A stretch of 64,000 nucleotides of DNA from Lonicera japonica (Eukaryota; Streptophyta; Magnoliopsida; Dipsacales; Caprifoliaceae). The notes under the pieces were generated by a model. The model was given only the letters and a program-made list of their open reading frames with translations. It had not been told where the DNA came from and made no database searches. Positions 9,935 through 22,273 of this stretch are shown here, in pieces (the stretch's first letter is position 1; the number at the start of each line of letters is the position of its first letter). The stretch lies in NCBI GenBank assembly GCA_021464415.1, contig CM038470.1, positions 29,941,774-30,005,773 of the forward strand. The letters are read 5' to 3'. The position numbers were made by a program, and so were the translations under genes.

Positions 9935-11493
9935 TTATTCTCTTTCTATTTCACTTAGACTTGTCCCAATACGGACCTCTTTCCTCTCTTCTTCTGTCCC
10001 GAGATTAATTACAAGGGTGTCTCCTTCCTCGCTCTGTATACGCTGCTTGTCCCGTTCAAGGTGTTCGTTTAGTCTTTCCAACTCCATATAAGCAATTACA
10101 GAATTAAAATCGACAGGATAACGCAAAACAGAGTTTTCTTCATTGATAATAGTGCTTACAGGTACAAGTTTAAAAAGTAAATCTAGGAGTGACTCCTCCC
10201 TAGCCTTACCCTCACTCTTATCTCTCACCCTTACATTTTCACTCTTTTCCCCTTTTTCTTGGTAATCCGGATCAGCATGTATCAAGTGTACAGGGTCGTC
10301 TCCTGGCTCATTATCCCCTAGAGCCATGATGTTGAAGAGATCTCCGATCATTTCTTCCTCTTCATCTTTCTTGTCTTCATTTTCTTCCCTCAGCCCGATC
10401 GTCAACTTCGCAGAGAAACTGTGTATAACGTTTTCCTTGATATAAAGGTCCTCTTCATAGAAGATTTTCCATCCTGGAAGGTTCTCTCCGTCACTGTTTC
10501 TCCAAGGTTCTTGAAAGCCGCAAAAGGGGAAGTCTTCTCCTTCTTTGACGAAAAATCCATTCAGAGAGCTAAAACTCGGATACTGATGCCCTCGGCTCCT
10601 TTCCTCTCGATTGTCTACTTTGATGTGTTGGTACCCCAACCTTTCTCTTTCATGCCTTATTACTGGTTCCAAGGCCTGAAGTAATCCTGGCTATCCCATT
10701 CCCAGACTGGCTCCAGGTAAGTATTTCATCATTCTCAGCATGTTTGTGACATTGGTGCTGAGACCAGGGATATTATCAGGGAGAGATAGTTGATCCTCTG
10801 TGTGGTGAGAGCTTGTACTTGAGGCTCGTAAGAAAAGCCTCCCAATTGTATACTTTGACTCCCGATGCCCAAGACGGGTAACTCCAGATCTGCCAAGGTC
10901 CTCTCAGGGTCTCCTTGGATGGTGATTATATTCCCTTTGAATAGTATCTTGTTCTTCTGGTGTAAGGAGGAGGGAAGTGCTCATATGTCATGTAGCCATG
11001 CTCTTCCCAACAGGAGGTTGAAACTAGAGGGAATGTCTATGATTTAGAAATCGACTGGAAAGTTTTCGGGACCGACCATGAGATCTAGCTTTAGGAAACT
11101 CAGAACGGCCTTTTTAGTGTTGTCATAGGCTCTAACGGTCACAGCTGACGGGGAAAGTTCTGAGTCTAAGATACCCTGACATTTGGCGGTCTTTAAATGG
11201 CAGACGTTTATGGTTGACCCGTTGTCGACGAGGACCTGCGGCAGAATTTTTCCTCGAGTTCGGATAGTAATATGGAGGGCCAGACTGTATTTTCTTTCTA
11301 ATGGAGATAAGTCTTCATCTGAAAATGACAGACTTCTTTGGACTGTGAGGGACCCGATCATGTTGGGTAGTTGTTCTGGTGTGAAATCTGGTGATACGAC
11401 GGCCTCATCTAGGAGTTTGATGAAGGCAGTCCTGTGGGGCTTGGACGTGACCAAGAGGCTCCAAATGGTGATGTGTGCTTGGATTTTCTTCAA
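9935..11493 (-). pseudogene. Aspartic protease and acidic linker
   Basis: The protease lies at about 11493-10860. The active-site loop reads 'VLVDNGSTINVC' (DNGS in place of D[ST]G[AS], usual for Tat elements), and 'SFNLLLGRAWLH' follows after a stop at 11044. Next comes a charged linker (10672-9935) rich in Glu and Asp with a 'RERLGYQ' segment reminiscent of the G-patch-like piece in Tat elements. Protease and linker are in different frames, so a frameshift lies between 11043 and 10673. The linker frame continues into RT. Confidence 0.78.
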
Positions 11494-11524
11494 TTGTTTT
11501 CGTACTCGATCCCCTCCTATTTTT

Positions 11525-13634
11525 TTAGGAGGCGGTGATTTCTCGGTATCTGTTAGTGGTGGCTGATATACCCTTCCTAAATGGGTAATTTATTGTATCC
11601 AAAGGGATGCTGGGTCTGACCCCTCTGAAGCTTCTGATGACTCTGATTTCGCCGACCAACTGAAAGTTCTGGGGGAGGTTTCTGTCATATAGATTGTCTC
11701 CTTGGGGAGGCCTCGGGGTTTCCATGGTTGTTTTTTTTATCCTGGGTCCATCATATCCCAGATTTTTCGAGATTGATTTTGATTGTAAGAGGTTGTGGGA
11801 TCCCTTGGTTGGCCTTTCCTAGTCCCTGTCCGAGTAGGAAGTTCATTTTAGCCATCCATTGGTCAATTATCGGATTGAGGCCTGGGGCCACTTGAGCCTT
11901 TGCTGGCAGTACAACTGGTGACTTCTAAGCTGGATCATCCCGGATGAGTCCCACGGGATCAAAACTTTTTTCATCAGTGGTTAAGGTGTTAATTCCTGCA
12001 GGTGGGGCATGATTGGGGAGGGGGTTATTAGTAACATGGGGCCCGCCAGGTGCGGGGATGGTTCCAGCTTCAATTAGGTCTTGGATGTAGTGACGAAGAG
12101 CTAAACAACGTTCCGTGTCATGGCTCGCAGCTTGATGGTATTCGCAATTCTCATTCATCCTCCAAGTACTGGGAATAGGGTTTGGTGGGGGGCGTGGGTT
12201 GAGTGGGGTGATTAGTCCGGCATTTCGGAGTAATTCCAGGCTTCTGACCAAGGTAGTGGGAAGGGTGCAGAAGTTCCTCTTTCTCTTACCCTCGGTGCTT
12301 GAAGAGTCTCCTTGTGGGGGCCAATTCATCAGAGGTGTTTGTGATTGCTGAAATGGGTTCTGCTGATAGGGGTATGAGCTTAGTTGGTTTACGACTGGAG
12401 TGGTCGTCTTTTTTCCGGTGTATGCGGCTTTATTGGCATCGATTTCTGTCTTCTTGACCAGTTCTTCATCTACTTATGACCCCATGCTTAACAGGACTCT
12501 GAAGTGTGAGAATACGTGCTTTCCCATGCAACTTAGTACAGCTGGAGTGAAATTCTTTTGTATGATCTCCAACTGTTCTTCTTCATCGGGCCGTTTGGAC
12601 ATTTGGGAGGCCATTTCTCTTCAGCGGGTGATAAAGTCGCTGAAGCTTTCTTTCTCGCCTTGCTTGACCATCTCTAGGTGTTTGCGGATAATTTCTAAAT
12701 CTTCGTTGGACCCGTACTTGGTCATGAACTCCTTGACAATATCTCCCCAAGTCTTTGTGTAGTGTCTCTCCAGATCAAAAAACCATCTCAGGGCGGCCCC
12801 CGTGAGAGTCATGTGAAAGGCCTGAGCCAGCTCCTGCTCTCCACAACCAGACACTTGCATGGATCTGATGTAGGATTGAAGATGGGTTTTAGGAGGGGGA
12901 GGGGTGGTTCCTGTGAATTTGGTGATAGAAGGGAGCTTGAATTCCTGAGGTAATCTCGCTTCTGGGTAGAGGGAGAAGGCATTCATATCTGTGATCTCAT
13001 CTGCCCCTTTTATTAAAGAAATCCCTCTTTGCAGAACCTTCATCTGCTCTTTCAGTTTCTTCATTTCTTCACTCTCTCTTGACACCTCATCGGGCTGCTC
13101 CCGAGCTATAACCGATTCTGCATATACTGCCCGAAGTTGGTTGATGTCTGGGTACTCATTAGGAGGGGCTACTAGGGCCGGTGGTGGAATAGGCCTTGCG
13201 GGGACTTGTGGCCATGGCTGGTATTAGGGATCAAGGTCTTGCTGAGGTTGCGGCCAGACTATGGGTGGCTCCTGTTGTTAATAAGTGGGGCCTGAATCCA
13301 GGGCCCATTGATTCTGATTGTTGGGATCAGTCTGAACGAGATCGGTTGCGACGGGACCCGCTTGGGGTGGATTGGTTCCTTGGACTGGGAGAAATACTTG
13401 CGATGACTGCCTTTGATCTCGATTCGGTGGTAGTCGTTCAAACCCCGGTGGTTCGACCCGTTCGACTGACAACTCTTCTATTCGGACCCAGGTATCTTGC
13501 TGCTCGGTTGTGAGGTTTGCTAGATTCTGGCTGACGATCATGAGCAAACGATGCATCTCGGCTAAAGTTGGATGAGCTGCAGATGCCTCGGCTAGGCTCT
13601 GATCTGTCTCTTGATTCTCACGTCTATCGGCCAT
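11525..13634 (-). pseudogene. gag of the Tat-type element
   Basis: The start codon at 13634 opens 'MADRRENQETDQ'. The Retrotrans_gag core lies at about 13085-12621, with 'AFHMTLTGAALRWFF', 'TWGDIVKEFMTKYG' and 'GEKESFSDFITR'. A Pro-rich region and a 'CEYHQAASHDTERCLALRHYIQ' segment follow at 12329-11925; its Cys/His pattern matches the region of gag that resembles a zinc knuckle. Blocks at 13634, 13085 and 12329 share one frame and are separated by stops. The block at 11725-11525 is shifted. The product would form the virus-like particle. Confidence 0.85.
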
Positions 13635-14370
13635 TTCGGGTGTGCTTGGTCTTACTAGTCTTCCTATATGATCTCGACCGGCTCAACCTTCCAGTCTGTC
13701 ATTACTTCTGTGGCTGTAGACGAAATCACGTGGCGAAGATGAAGGAAGACTACGATGCGACTCAATTTTTGCCAAAAGAACCATCAAAATAAAATAGCCG
13801 AGAAAAGACCTGGGTTTTAAAAAGGTGGCGTAAAGTAAGCCGTAAGGTGGTACATCCCCTACGGCTGTTGTGACAAGTGTTTTAGCCGACTCTGCCTTAT
13901 ATGCAGCGCAAGTGTATGAACGGTTTAAGGCTTCAGGCTCCCTTCTATTTGGCAAGACATTGCGATATACCCCAGGGGCGGGTACGTGCAAGAGTCTTTT
14001 GATATACTTCCCGGGTACCTGAGTGTTCTTGTCACTCGATATACCTCGGGGGCGTACTTGGCCAAGGAGAGCAGAAGTAAATGCTTACGGTTTATGTTGG
14101 CCTAAGTAAGCCAACTCCTTACTCACTTATAATACTTTCGAGGGTTTAGGGTAAATTCACACTCGTAGAACCGATGCATGATTTGTGAAAGTGCATGTAA
14201 AGTTTGAAATGTTTGGTTTACAAATATCATTATCTTTATTACGTATTTTTGAAAACTTCTATTTTTAGAAAAAGATTTCTTCTCAATCAATTATCATAAG
14301 TAGGAAAAGTAGTAAAAGCAAGTATTCAACAGATAAACAAAAGTCCACATATAAGAGTCTAGTTTTCTAG
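13635..14370 (-). other. 5' untranslated leader of the Tat-type element
   Basis: About 740 bp lie between the primer-binding site and the gag start. No convincing coding frame or structured RNA was recognised. Long leaders of this kind are usual in Tat-lineage elements. Confidence 0.6.
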
Positions 14371-14389
14371 GTCCCCAGCAGAGTCGCCA
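14371..14389 (-). promoter_or_regulatory. Primer-binding site of the Tat-type element
   Basis: On the minus strand this reads TGGCGACTCTGCTGGGGAC, one base inside the LTR end. This sequence class is the tRNA primer site I know from Tat/Ogre-type Ty3 elements. It fixes the element's orientation (reading leftwards) and the inner LTR boundary. Confidence 0.85.
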
Positions 14390-14390
14390 T

Positions 14391-15926
14391 TGTGAGAATC
14401 CGCAAATGCGACCCCCGGGTCTCATCCCCGTTATTGGGCGTCTGAAACGTCGGAACGGATTCCTTCGTTCCTTTTGCTGGAGTATCTATGTTGATGGTGC
14501 ACATCAAGTGTTCCTATGTTTTATTTCTAGATGCAAGAGGGTTCGTTCAGAGTCGCCAGTACGTTTTACAAAAAAACGGACAAAAGAGGTTGTGTAAGAG
14601 GAAAGGCTATAGTTAAGCCTTTCTTTACACGCTTGTCTACGAAACCAGGATTTTATAGGGTTCAGAAGCTATATTATGGTTTGGGAAGGTGTTAAGCACC
14701 CATTTCGACCTTTCGGTCTCTAGTGGTCTTTTATATGTTTATTCTAAGTTGAAAAACTTGGATGCTTTTAGTGACAGTCTACTACTTTCTAAGTGAAAAC
14801 TCCAATTTTGGGAAAACGGGGAAAGGGATGAAAACCTCTGTGTTCCGAGATTCAATGTTTAATTTTAGGAAAGATAAATATAAGTGACAAGAGTTGTTTT
14901 ACTTTAGAGGGAGTTTTACCGTGTTATTTCTCAGATAACGACGATTTTTCTCGGGTTTTGACTTGTTTTGGAAAAAGTTTGGATCTTATATTGGAACTAA
15001 TTTAATATGGAATTAGAACTCTTGAGGGGAGTTCTACCAGTCATATCACAATCTATGAAACAGATAGGATATACCGAGTTTTTAATTCCCAAGTAAGTTC
15101 TACCGGTCCGAGTTTTGAAGACAGGATTTTATCCGGATGGTAATATACTTACTCTTCTGGTTTTAAAAATGGTTTTTATCAGGGTCTTTTGTTTTGAAAA
15201 CGGTAGACTATTGATAACTTGGCAATAAGTTCATTCAAATAAAACGTGGACAAACAGCAGAAATAAAACGAGTACACAGGTATTTAATGTTAAATATTAG
15301 AAGAGACTTTATTTACCTTCCTGACGAGAATAATAATAGGAAATAAAATATAATATGGCAGAGAGATCTTCGGCGATAATAATCTTTTCTTTCTTCAGAT
15401 ATTTTCGAGAATTCGATTCCAGAGACGAGACACGTCGAGTGTCGAGAATAGATTCGATATTTCTTCAGAAATAAGACGAGAATCGAGAATGCTTGATACA
15501 AGACTAGAAAATCAGATATAAGCCAATAATTCTTCAATCCCAAATTGCTGTCCTTGAACCCTTAGGGGTGTTGATCTATTTATACTGCTCGGGGAGGATT
15601 GTCGCACGACATTTCCCCCGAAAGGGCATGTGTCGCGTGACAATGTGTACAATATCGCGCGATAAACGGCTGAAGTGATGTCTCTGACAGACTGATTTGT
15701 CAGAGAGTGGATGGTCGGGGTTAGAGGGGTTTGTCGCGCGACATAGGAGTGATTGTCGCGCGACATACTGATATGTCGTGCGACAATTCCACTTAAAAAC
15801 AAGTTTGTTGACCAACAAACCATTTCGGTGTAGTTTCGGGTGCTCGGGTAGGTCTCGGACCCTAAAAATAGTAGTTCTCGAAGGTCGTTAGGGTTCTTGC
15901 GGGGGTCACGGATCGGGGTGTCTACA
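14391..15926 (-). repeat. 5' LTR of the Tat-type element (1536 bp)
   Basis: The plus strand begins TGTGAGAATC and ends GTGTCTACA, a canonical TG...CA LTR. The left edge abuts the primer-binding site, and the right edge is followed by AGAGATCTAA, the candidate target-site copy being AGAGA. The minus-strand TATA box is at 15576-15584. Upstream of it lie several copies of the GC palindrome (15599-15786). The partner LTR is only partly in the window (1-260). Confidence 0.9.
15576..15786 (-). promoter_or_regulatory. LTR promoter: TATA box plus palindrome array
   Basis: TATAAATAG on the minus strand (15576-15584) is preceded upstream by palindromes: TTGTCGCACGACA (15599-15611), TGTCGCGTGACAA (15631-15643), TATCGCGCGATA (about 15653-15664), TTGTCGCGCGACAT (15731-15744 and 15753-15766) and TGTCGTGCGACAA (15774-15786). 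Iterated sites in U3 upstream of TATA are typical of LTR enhancers. The binding factor is unknown. Confidence 0.65.
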
Positions 15927-15964
15927 AGAGATCTAATAGAAGTTGTGCTGAAGGAGAAACATAA

Positions 15965-16115
15965 TTTTATTCAAGTAATATTAATATTACAAACTACTTG
16001 CTTTTCTTTTGCTAACTAAAGGAAGTCTTACTCACTCATGCTCTGTAGAATAAATTAGTCTAGCTGTGAATGGAAAAACTCGTACTTACAAATGAAAACT
16101 CATTCTCCTTATATA
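15965..16115 (-). promoter_or_regulatory. Caulimovirid promoter and poly(A) signal
   Basis: On the minus strand a TATATAA box (16109-16115) lies about 145 bp upstream of AATAAA (15965-15970). A promoter followed shortly by the poly(A) signal, inside the intergenic region and after the last ORF, is the layout that produces the terminally redundant pregenomic RNA of plant pararetroviruses. The LTR begins about 40 bp beyond the hexamer, so the leader is cut off here. Confidence 0.6.
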
Positions 16116-16640
16116 GTGGAGATATAAACTCCTTAACCTTCTACCGGCTACTAAAAGCTATCCGGTTTACTAGACATGCCCCACAGCTTTAAAAGTCTTT
16201 CGGCGAGTAATGAGTGAAGGAGGCTGCCGACACAACTAACAGATAATTACTTACAATAATACACACCAGGTGTTATTTTCATGGGCCCCGTCGACATGTG
16301 CATGCACAATAATGTAACAGTCTTTTTACAAAGTAAAGGCAAAATTTACAACTTTAACATATTCATCTGGTCTGTCTAATAATTACAGGTCTATGAGTCG
16401 TCATTGCTTACGTTTCTTCATAAGCTGACATCTTCTTATCTTCTTCTTGCGTCACTAGTTGTCGGCTGTTACTTTGATGTAGTCGTTTGGGCTGGATGCC
16501 CTGCTAATGATGCCTTGTTGGTTCGTCTAGGTGGAGCTTTTAATGGTGCTCCGGTATTCTTCTTTGTTGGCAACATTGGAGGTGGTAACTGGTATTATTA
16601 CCTCCGTGCCCTTGGTCTGTCCTCTAGTCATCCTCCCTCC
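16116..16640 (-). other. Caulimovirid intergenic region
   Basis: This non-coding DNA lies upstream of the TATA box, between the last viral ORF and the promoter. No supported gene was found on either strand. Plus-strand open frames in this stretch show no family resemblance and are treated as chance. Confidence 0.5.
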
Positions 16641-16649
16641 AAAGGGTTC

Positions 16650-17770
16650 CTGTGCTTGGATGATTAGGTTTTCTTCTTGGCACGCTGTGTACCATTTTTC
16701 TTCACTTAAAAGTTCTTGCATAATCCTTAGAATTCATAAGGATCTTTTAACCTTTAAGGCTGTGGGATTCTGTCTTCCTTCAATGAGCTCGAGTTCAACT
16801 GAACAGGGTCCTTTCACGTCTAGACATGGCTCTTCTGAGAGCCGGATGAGCTGGAATCCTCCGATCTCATAGTTGAACCTGGCTTCAGGTATAATAGAAT
16901 AGCTTCTCAAATAAAGAGGAAGGTATTCTTTAACTGTCTCGATGTAATTGGCTACTTTCTCGCCAAAACAGTCTGTGTCTGTAATCTCTTGCACAAGAAT
17001 TTGTCCAATGAGTCCTTGGCTGGCCAAGAGCTCGACTGGAATATCTGTCTTTTTCTAAATATTTATTTGAGGCATCTTTTCACGGAATCCCTTGATGAAC
17101 AAGGCATACCCTGGAATCGTTCTATTGAAGAGATAATTACCCATTTCTTTTAGGATTTCGAAAATGTTTGAGTCTAGGTTCATTGTTTCTTTATTTTCTA
17201 CTTCCCATTCCTTTCTCAACGGGGTAATAAGGTTGATAAAAAATCTCTTTTTTCTCATAAATAAGATCTTTTTTCTTGTTTTCCTTAGGTAGAGCTATCT
17301 GAGTTGTTGCTCTAGCATAGGTTATATCTTGGGGTCTATGAGGTTCTATTAAGTTCCTAAGAGGAGCTGGATTTATCCGGGAGATAGCGAGCCACTGTGT
17401 CCTCATAAATCTGGCTGCAGCAACTAAATTTTGTCTAAACTCTATTTTAAGGTTGTTGGAATGGTTCCCCATAGAGCGTCTATGAGAGTGAGAGCCTCCT
17501 TAGTAAATTCTCTTTTGAATTTAACTAAGTTTGGAAATCTCTAGTTTGGTCTGTACTCGGGGAGGAACATTCCTCCGATAATCTTGTTTTGTCTACAAAT
17601 TTCTTCACTCCTTTTTCTTGGGGGAATGAGCACATCATCTAGATTTTCGAGAATATGTCTAAGTAACTTTAGCTTGTTTCTATCGCTGGTCTGGGTTTGA
17701 GGGTCGTATGCACCCTGTAGGTACTTGGCAACTCCAACTTGGTCGATAAATCTAGTTTTTCTGCTGAAGC
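16650..17770 (-). pseudogene. Last caulimovirid ORF, possible inclusion-body/transactivator protein
   Basis: Several frame blocks (about 17640-17473, 17472-17191, 17258-17055, 17027-16734) together cover a protein of roughly 330 residues or more. It lies downstream of RT-RNase H and upstream of the intergenic promoter, the place of the transactivator/viroplasmin ORF in several caulimovirid genera. Resemblance is by position and general character only, and I see no diagnostic motif. Stops and frameshifts break it repeatedly. Confidence 0.4.
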
Positions 17771-17774
17771 TTCC

Positions 17775-19310
17775 TCATGTCTCCATTGGTCTGGTTTGAT
17801 TGTCTGTAGACAACATAAAGCATATTATTAGATTTTCGGCAAACATAGGTTCCCTTGAAATAATATCAGGAACTATATTCTTTTTTCCCTTAATATGAAT
17901 TATGCTAAAATCATAATCACAAAGAGACTGTTGCCATCTAATTAGTCTATTAGTCTTTGATTTATTCAGATTTAGGTCTCTAAATTCTACTGCATAACTA
18001 GAGTCTGTATACATCGTAAAGTGTTTAGGTCTTAAGAAGAACATATATTTTTCTATTACTCTTACAATAGCGAGAACTTCTTTCTCGTGAGTTGTATATC
18101 TTGTTTCAGGATCAATGAATGTCCATGAGCTGTATTTAATCAACTTCTTTTTCTTAGTCTGATAGTCTAAAGCATAGTAGATTGCACCCCATTGTTTATC
18201 TGAAGCGTCTGTTTCTACTATAAATATGTCTTCTGCATTAGGCATCTCGAGTCTAGAGATATTTTTGAGTTTTTCTTTTAATTTAATCATTATATCATTG
18301 TCGTCTTTTGTCCAATTAAATGGATTAGTCTTTTCGGTTCCTTTTAATTTAGCAGTAAGACTTTTTCTTTTTTTGGCTAAATCCTTAAGGTAGTCTGTGG
18401 CACAATTAAGCAATGCAAGAAAGCTTTGTAATTGTTTTATGTCATTAATTATGTCTGGAAAGTCTAAAATCTTTCTAGTAATGTGGTTTAAAGGAGATAT
18501 CTTTCCATATCTTATATGAACCCCTATAAAATCTATTTCTTCTTGAAATAGAATCATCTTTTTGTGAGATATAATAATACCATGATTATCGAACTTGGCT
18601 ATTATTATTCTAAGATGTTCTATATGGTATTCTTCTGTATGACTTTGCGATTAATACATCATCAATGTATACTAAGAAAAATTCTGAATACTTTTTGAAA
18701 ATGCCGTATATTATTCGTTGAAAGATTTGGGGTGCATTTTTGTATCCAAATGGCATTACTAGCCACTCATACTTTTTTGTGGTACGCTAAACACCGTCCA
18801 CGGTATGGAGTCTAGGTGCATTTTGATCTTCTAAAATCCGGACTTACAATCAAATTTACTAAATATCTTTCTATTTTCGATAAGACTAATAAGATTATTC
18901 TTATATGGTATTTTATATGAATCGAACTCACAATTCTTATTGAGAGCATTATAGTCTAATACCATTCGTTTTTTTCCTCGTTTATTTTTTGATTCATTTT
19001 CGACATAAAAGGCAAGGTTATTATGTGTACTAATGCTTTCTTGAATCATTCCCCCTTTAAGTAAACTATCTACTTCTGTTTGGAATTCTTCTCTATCTCT
19101 CTGGGAACATCATTTCTTATATATGCTTCCATTTATGGTGGCGTCTGGGTTTATAGGTATAATCTGGCAATATGCTTTATCTTTTTCCCATTTTTCTATA
19201 GGATTTTTTCCAGTAGTAGGAATTGCTAGTTCCTTAATCTTATCCTTTTCTACTTCTAAAGATCTAATGTCTATCTTTTTTCTCTTTCTCATTTCTTGGA
19301 CTGGTAAGAG
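17775..19310 (-). pseudogene. Caulimovirid reverse transcriptase with RNase H
   Basis: RT motifs include 'MVLDYNALNKN' and 'FSKFDCKSGF', and the catalytic box YIDD is at 18658-18669. RNase H at 18300-17830 keeps 'VETDASDKQWGA', 'THEKEVLAI', 'YTDSSYAV' and 'NIVPDIISRE', so its catalytic acidic residues can be seen. The frame is broken by stops after 'CKSGF' (18831), near 18560 and at 19110, with frame changes. No integrase follows, as expected for a pararetrovirus. Confidence 0.88.
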
Positions 19311-19731
19311 ATGATGTCTAATCTGATCAATAATTTATTGTTGGATTAATGTTATATGTTTATAACATTTCTTGTCTGGGCAAATGCATTTATGTTTAAG
19401 AGGGGCAGTAATTTCATCTATTTCACCACACTTAGCTGTAGAACTCTGAGGGGGGACCCATGAAGGTTTTACTTACATGAGGTCAAATGCAATATCTCTA
19501 GATAGGAGCATAATCCGTGTGTCAAATTTGCTAGTATGTGACAATTCTATTTTATCATCATATTGAGCAAATGGTTGAGTCTTACGAAGGAAATCATTTC
19601 CTATTAAAAGATTTCCTATGAATTTACAAGCTGGGTCCATGACATAAAATTCCTGTGTAAATTCATTTTTTTATCTGAAAATATAACGGAATAGTCGATA
19701 ATGGGAGTTCAAAATAATCCCCATTAGTAAC

Positions 19732-20274
19732 TTATCCGAAGAAAAGTTGTTTGCTAGGTCTATAATACTCGTCTGAAAATGCATTTGATTTACAGATACT
19801 GGTAGTACAACCAGTATCAATCATAGCAGAGAGTAGTTTATGATAGTCTTGATTGAGGATTTTTACTTCAATGAAACTTATAAATAATCCTTTAGCTAGG
19901 ATTCCTATATTATTCTGTTCTCTGATTTCAATTCCCTTTAAAGGATTTGGAATATCAGGGATTGTCTTAGGGAGACATTCGTCTACTTTTTTCTTTCCCT
20001 CCTTAATTTTCTTGAGTTTATTTGTATCAATTTCTTTATAGTATTTATCTATGTCTATGTCTAGTATGTGATCATACTTATTTTCGTACATGGTACGAAA
20101 TTCTTGTCTCCAGTAGTCTTCATGGTAATGAAGTTTGCATGTAATGCATACCATAAATAATTCAAGTGATATTGTTGTAAAACAATAATCACAAGTAAAG
20201 TTTGCAGGGCTACATTTCATTTCGAATTTACACCTGTGGCTTGGATTTGTGTAGCACTGAGGTATTCTAACCAT
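19732..20274 (-). pseudogene. Caulimovirid Cys-rich region and aspartic protease
   Basis: A Cys/His-rich N-terminal stretch contains 'CDYC' and 'CITCKLHYH' (CxxC pairs), consistent with a nucleic-acid-binding or zinc-binding segment. The protease active-site loop 'AMIDTGCTTSIC' follows about 100 residues later. A stop at 19732 separates it from the downstream RT region. The region between 19311 and 19731 is in poor frame but probably finishes the protease domain. Confidence 0.75.
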
Positions 20275-21241
20275 TTTCTTTGGTTGAGAAGGTCGCCATA
20301 CATCCGCTAAATTACAACAGTAAATGGCTTCTTCATAATCTAAATAAATGGCTTCTTTTATTGGCTCATCATCATCAATTGTTGTGATGACGAAACATTC
20401 TTTGAATTATTCTTCTTTTTCTTCAGAAGATGATTCAGTATTTGACTCAGTTGTGTATGCACTATATACACTAACATTGTCATCTATTTCAAAGTCTGAT
20501 AACTCAATATTATATATGAGGTCTAGGTTTTGTGAGTCAGCCTGGGTAAGCATAACTTCTGTAAGTCTAATGCTAGGTTTTATTTCTTTATTCTCTCTTT
20601 GAGAACAGTTTCTAGCGAAGTGTCATGTCTTTCCACACACCCGACATTCGTTCTTTGAATTATAGGATGTTGGCTTTTTATCTTCGTCTTTCCTATAATT
20701 AAGAACTTTCTTTCTGGTGTCTGAATTTTTCTTGAAATATCTCATTTTAGGAAATTTTTTTTTTCTTTTCTTAGGATTTTTAAAGCTAGTCGATTTTTTG
20801 AATTTATATTTTTTTATTATTAGGGTCTGTAGCTTTGAAAGTCTATTTGAAATGTTTCTTTTTATGGATCTTAGAAGTTCATCTTCCACATCCTCATTGG
20901 ATAGGTGCTATATCTCTTTCATCTTTAATTGAAGGCATATTTTTAAACGTCTCCTTAATCAAAGTGTCTTGTGCTTTCTCGCGTCTTTTAGCTATAATGT
21001 AGTCTTTAGCGAAATTTATTCTTTCACCAAGAGTATCTTCCTTAGTATTATTAACTCTACGCAACTTTCTATATTCTTTTATAAGAAGGTGTTCAATAGC
21101 TGGGAGTTTTCTAAAATACACGTCTTTAAGAGTTGTGGTGAACTCTTTTATCTGGTAGTACAATGCTTCGTAGTTATTACTATATTCATTGATCTTGTCT
21201 AAGCTGCATATACTAAGTAATGATAACTTAGTTTTTGCCAC
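20275..21241 (-). pseudogene. Caulimovirid coat-protein-like region with CCHC knuckle
   Basis: A Lys/Arg-rich tract (20889-20660) is followed by a C-x2-C-x4-H-x4-C zinc knuckle, the classic nucleic-acid-binding end of caulimovirid coat proteins. The knuckle is interrupted by a TGA at 20623 just before its His. Upstream, 21241-20894 is a helical segment containing 'LLSICSLDKINEYSNNYEALYYQIKEFTT' in two halves. Acidic sequence (about 20580-20400) comes after the knuckle. Inference from motif and order. Confidence 0.65.
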
Positions 21242-21502
21242 ATCTACTTCTGATTCTTGGGCAAAGTGGCTTGCTCCAATGAATTCAGCTGTAAAGAGTT
21301 GTACATATCAGTTTACTGATCTCTGGTCTCTTGTCTCATTGAATCTTGCTAGTTTAGCTATACTAGCTTCGTCTGTTGCTGTTCTTAAACTATCTAAATA
21401 GTTTTTTGCAATTTTTTTTAGAAATTACTCAGCATATCTTCTACATGATTCTGCATCCCAACTTTCGTTAGACGCAAAGCACATGTGCGTCTGATCTTGC
21501 CA

Positions 21503-22273
21503 TTACTTCAAGGCATTCTTTATGTCTTGTACATTGTTTAAGTTTAGGTAGATACCTATTGGGTTGATGGCTACTGATGCCATATTCTTTGTACTTTGGA
21601 AGTCTATCGCTGTCGTAGGTAATCCTTTGACATAGTCTGGTTTAGTCTTAATAATACTGTCACTATAAATAGGAATATTTATAGCTGCAGGAGTTTCGAA
21701 TAGATTAAACCTGCTTCTAGAAGTCTCTTCTGTCTTAGTATTGCTTCCTCCTGGGATTGCCGTAGCAACTGAAAACAATTATTGTTGTTCTTCTTTTTTC
21801 TTGGAGTCTTAATTTTCTTAGGAGCTCTTTCATGTCCTGAGAATTTCTTAAATCTTTTATAAATTCGCTAGATATCATCATGTTGTATCTAGTATATTAA
21901 CTTCTTCCCAGATTATTTTTGTATGTGTCTCTTTCTTGTTTTGTTAGGTCTTGTCCAAAATTTTGGATTCTAGCCTTTTCATACAAAATATCATGATTGT
22001 CTAGAGATTTTCTTGGTCTAAAATTTGGAGCATGTTGTAATATTCTAGCAGTGCTAGTAGTACTACATTCTCCTTCTGAAGGATCATCCATTGCTGAATC
22101 TCCCATGTTTCTAAATCTTGATTCTTCTGTTCTAATGCTCTTTGCCTTGAACGTTGGAGGAGCAAATTGTATATTAATATTGCCTGTGATATTATCTTGG
22201 GCAATATATAAATGCTAATTATGTACAACCTTTGTCTCTTGGAATTTTGGCAGTTACCAGAGAGTCTTAGCAT
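21503..22273 (-). pseudogene. Caulimovirid structural-region remnant
   Basis: Several short blocks lie in different frames (22273-22001, 22106-21897, 21778-21503). One opens 'MGDSAMDDPSEGECS', acidic and Ser-rich. They connect the movement-like region to the coat-like region and probably represent the start of the coat protein or a junction between ORFs. No diagnostic motif was seen. Confidence 0.4.

Noticed and set aside
13196..13513. A plus-strand frame of 105 codons over gag
   Set aside because: It lies opposite the gag N-terminal region and has no recognisable domain.
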